Source: Anastatus disparis
Lineage: Eukaryota; Arthropoda; Insecta; Hymenoptera; Eupelmidae
Assembly: GCA_017163975.1 (NCBI GenBank)
Contig: JAFFSR010000240.1
Span: 1,736,001-1,800,000, forward strand
DNA length: 64,000 bases
Reading direction: 5' to 3'
The notes beneath the pieces are model-generated. The model was not told the origin of the DNA and ran no database searches. It saw nothing but the letters and a program-made list of their open reading frames with translations. Shown here one piece after another: positions 60,728-64,000 of the stretch (within the stretch, counting starts at the first letter, position 1; every line of letters begins with the position of its first letter). Both the position numbers and the translations under genes were made by a program.

Positions 60728-60805
60728 ACATGACGTAATGGCGCAGTCGGTAACGTTCACGCTTTCCAGTCTCGAGGTCCCGGGTTCGACTCCACTTCAG
60801 GTCCG
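60728..60805 (+). other. tRNA-like head (third tRNA-derived sequence)
   Basis: A box TGGCGCAGTCGGTAACG (from 60739) and B box GGTTCGACTCC (60783-60793) stand at tRNA spacing. The acceptor and T stems are poorly paired, so this is not a working tRNA gene. It points away from SINE-B and may be the 5' part of another SINE or a pol III promoter native to the surrounding long-TIR element. No poly-A tail follows. Confidence 0.6.
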
Positions 60806-61296
60806 TTTTCTTCTTAGGTAATTTATTTATATAAAATTGGTTAATAAAATTTAAATTAATAAATTAAATGAATTTAAAAATTTTTAATGACAAATTTCGG
60901 GTACAAAAAAAAAACAAATTTTTTTCTACATATCTGTTTTCATAAATTTTACTATGTAATATAGTAATTTTTATTATAACGCAGAAATGTCCCACTCGTA
61001 CTATATAATATAGTAATTTTTAATACAATCTATAGTTATATTTATTATAAGATTTCTCTCAGTGTTCAGAAGACGCGGTGAATAAAATGAAAAATTTTAA
61101 AATGATTAAAAAGAAGTCGAATGAAGCTGTAAAATATTTATAGATGGATGATTATGAAAGTACCGGACATTATGGAAACATTGAAATTAATAATTATCTG
61201 AAAACTTTATGTAAAAATGTACGAAATTCATTCAAAACGTATAACATCATTTGAAATAAAAATTTTCGGATGAGAGAGAAGAGACATTAAAACTCA

Positions 61297-61555
61297 CTAG
61301 GAGAGTATCAGACCTCCGGATCACGGATTTTGCTTAAACGTTGGGATAAGTTTTCAGATGTCAAAATATGAAAGAAAACAAAATTTTAGACCCCAACGCT
61401 CAATATTTCCCTAGTTACAGGCAATTAAAGAATATAACTAAAAAAGTTACTAGATTTTCAAACGCTTACAGTTCCTTAGCATTGATACTTAGGAGCATGA
61501 AACTTTTTTTAAATGAAAGCTGAGCTCAAATCCTTTCGAAATAGTAGTTATAGTA
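61297..61555 (-). repeat. Dispersed repeat R1, second well-preserved copy
   Basis: Reverse-orientation partner of 25049-25304. Read on the minus strand it contains TTTCGAAAGGATTTGAGCTC, TGCCTGTAACTAGGGAAATA, GCGTTGGGGTCTAAAATTTT and GATCCGGAGGTCTGATACTC in the same order, with few mismatches. The flanking sequence differs at both ends. Confidence 0.85.
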
Positions 61556-64000
61556 GTTAACTATTTTTAGAATTTCAAGAGAATTCATTACCTCTGAGGA
61601 CGCATACTCTACTTGTTGATTAAATTTTCAATTATGTATTAAGTATGTTTTTTTCAATTATAAATTTTATTTATTTTAAAAAATATTTAGTTGGTACGAT
61701 TTTCAATATTTTACACAATTATTCGTTTTAAAATTCTATTTCTTTTATATATTGTTATATTATTTAATATTACAAAAAAAAAAAAAATAGATTGGTCGAA
61801 TATTTAAAGTTTTCAATTATTGATTTACAAAAAAATAAAATTCAACATAAACATTTAAATAGTCGATTTCAATTTAATTTTATTATCTGAAAAATTAAAA
61901 TTGAAAGAAAATTTTTTTATATTTATATATTGATAATAAAAATGATACGATCTATATATTCATTAAGATTTTATATTCATTCATATGCACATAAATTTAT
62001 ATTTTATATTACGTTCGTTTATATTTTATATTATATCATCATTATTTACGTTTGATATAAAAGCATGGATTCTATAAAAAAATAATTATTTTACTTTTAC
62101 ATAAGAATAGTTTCACAAACAACAAGTTTCCAAAAAAACGAATTTTTTTAATAATAATAAGCGTAAATGTCATATTTGCATGTATAAGTAAAGCATATAA
62201 ATAGCTTTTTCTACAATAAGAGTCATAACAATGATCAAAAGAAAAACGACAAAACTTTGTCAAAAGCTCAGTATTTTCTTTCTTGCTTTATAATCCTTTG
62301 ATATTTTTCGTATAAAGAAACACGTTACATGGGATGGCTCAAATTTTTGATATTACGTTTTCCTAGAAAAAAAAGCTTTGTTTGTTTTTAAATTCTAATT
62401 AATTTTATCATTATTTTATAACTCTTACTCTGTGCACTGTTTCATTAAAAAATTTTGTTTGTTCTCAACTTTTAAAGTACACGTTCAAGCCTTGAATATT
62501 ATACTGTTGAAAAAATAAGTTCTTATTCTGGAAACAAATTTTATTGCAGTCCAATTTTTTCATTGAATACAAATCATACAGATGCATTAATTTTTTTCGT
62601 TCTTGTATTCAATTCTATTTCTACTGTAAAGATTAGGATAAAATCTCTAAATTTTTATGCAAATCGGCATAAAATTTCACGCTAATATACATGACATACC
62701 TTAAATCACTATAAGTTAACGAAAATCATTAAATTTCATCTGTAAATTTCGTTGAAAAGCGCATTAAATTTTATGTCTTTTTTAAGAGTGCAAGTAAAAA
62801 ATTTATTTAAATGTGGACACAATAACTGTTTTAAAGTTTTTAGTATCCATTAAATTTTCTTAATGTGCTTCATAACATAACTTTAAGCATAATGTGCTTT
62901 CGTGAGTTGATGTATTTCATAACGTATTGCATTAGATCACTGTATCCTATAACTGGTTTTGCATTAAATATAAAACCATTAATTATGCTTGTTACATATA
63001 TATGCCTTGTAAAATATTGTATTACGTGTTTCTAAAAATGTCTAACTTTACACGCATGCTAACGTTTTGCTTTATTTACGAGTGCACAAGTAAGCAACGT
63101 TTATTCGTTCGAAATTCAAAGAGCAGAAACTAATAAGCTATATTTAACCAAAAATTTCTTTATCAAAATTATTATCGAAATCTTAAGAGTACAACAATAA
63201 TGAAATGTAACTAAAATTAAAATGACAAAAAAATAAATTAAAAGAAGAAAGAATAAAACGATGTTATACCTTATGCTGATTTTTAATGCATTTCAAATCT
63301 CATAACCATACATATTTCACCTCAAATCAATGTTATATTAAACAACGACGTAATAATAAAATTACGATGCCCAAATGGCGTTTAGTTACCCCTATCAGTA
63401 GGTTAATTAGACACCTTTATTTCGCGTTCATTAAGCATATAACATAGTTATAACTGAATAATCGTTTTGGACATTTGTTACGCTAACGTATCTGATAATG
63501 AATTTACTAGTTACTGATTGACTTGATTCTAATGTATAATGTGAAATCTTTAACATCTGTAAATTTATAAATTTATGATTCTAAATAACATTCTATAACG
63601 AGGAAATTTTTTATTCTTTCCTTTAAATGATATTTTTATTGTTATTTCTAATCATTGCTATGGCAATTAAAGATACAGAGTTTTATTTCTATATTCTAGT
63701 ATCACAAAACAATCGTCACTCTAAAGGTATTAACTTTCCTTTTATTTATTCTTCTGTTCATGATATATCATAAAATGAATTTCTTTATAAAAAATTCCAT
63801 ATTTTTAAAATGTAGTGCGCTAGGGGTAAATCACTATAGATAACACTGGAACAAAGTAGATTTCTCTCTCTGGTGATTACAATCTTCGCTTAGTTTTGTT
63901 TGTTTAAGCCGCTAAACTCACCCTTGAGAGGAATATGCAACTTTAGTCCCAAGTTGCATAATGTACTATTACATGAAATATATTTTACAAATAAGTTCCT
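61556..64000. other. AT-rich non-coding stretch to the window end
   Basis: No supportable gene or repeat family. The 63-residue minus frame at 62072-62263 has no motif. There is a poly-A run near 61776-61789. Confidence 0.5.

Larger units (their letters stand above)
59865..61064. mobile_element. Long-TIR DNA element (1.2 kb) with CACTGAGA termini
   Basis: The left end is CACTGAGAAAAATAAATTAT and the right end on the minus strand CACTGAGAGAAATCTTATAA. Inverted similarity continues for about 110 bp through AAAAATTACTATATT and GGGACATTTCTGCRTTATAA. A weaker extension (ATATTACATAGTAAA) reaches to about 60090 and 60940. The interior contains a 21 bp tandem repeat, a complete inserted SINE and a tRNA-like head. 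No transposase. Flanks end TT on both sides but no longer duplication is clear. The terminus resembles that of the 29183-29498 element. Confidence 0.72.

Noticed and set aside
60728..60805. Functional tRNA gene
   Set aside because: A and B boxes are good but the T and acceptor stems are mispaired.
1..64000. CRISPR arrays, operons, ribosome binding sites
   Set aside because: Searched for regular repeat-spacer patterns and compact gene strings. None exist, and the repeat types present are eukaryotic.

Overview
This window reads as AT-rich nuclear DNA from an insect. The base composition, the (TAAA)-tailed tRNA SINEs and the style of the Ty3/gypsy gag fit Hymenoptera best, but no host gene confirms this. 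Most short open frames are chance openings in low-complexity sequence. I see no intact protein-coding gene, no rRNA, no CRISPR array and no prokaryotic signals. The sequence looks like intergenic DNA or a very long intron in which mobile elements have accumulated.

Left part (1-29 kb): plain AT-rich DNA is interrupted by a Tc1/mariner-type MITE (4716-5253) and five copies of a tRNA-derived SINE family, here called SINE-A (5364, 17601, 18961, 21411, 27124). It also holds a fold-back element whose arms are arrays of about 28 bp repeats (10709-11200) and two copies of a dispersed repeat, here R1 (12039, 25049). At 27922-27960 a strong 3' splice signal runs straight into a GTATGT donor word, with a GTGAGT donor 39 nt further on. 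This could be a recursive-splice site or a microexon on the + strand. Several less AT-rich islands with CT/GA tracts and TATA-like words recur (9.2, 12.4, 14.7, 22.2-22.9, 26.2-26.6 kb).

Middle part (29-50 kb): inverted-repeat elements at 29184-29497 and 34344-34514, an unusual GC-richer fold-back and tandem-repeat complex at 29893-30690, a 23 bp inverted-repeat pair at 32849-33034 followed by a Q-rich coding-like remnant, a fold-back at 37352-37740, a sixth SINE-A copy at 38748, and further islands at 34.8-35.6, 39.1-39.5, 41.0-41.4, 43.3-43.9, 44.7 and 49.0-49.3 kb.

Right part (49.6-61.6 kb) is the richest. Minus-strand segments at 49617-50537 look protein-coding, with plausible splice sites, but I cannot name the product and the frames do not all join. 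Next come a TA-flanked DNA transposon with subterminal repeats and remains of a psq-like helix-turn-helix frame (50932-52330), a non-LTR endonuclease fragment (55092-55535) abutting a broken Ty3/gypsy gag-pol whose gag begins with a SAP-like motif (55555-57774), and a second TA-flanked element with subterminal repeats (58782-59732). Last is a 1.2 kb long-TIR element (59865-61064) that carries a complete SINE of a second family, SINE-B, with 14 bp target-site duplications, plus another tRNA-like head. A near-identical inverted copy of R1 follows (61297-61555). The final 2.4 kb are plain AT-rich sequence.
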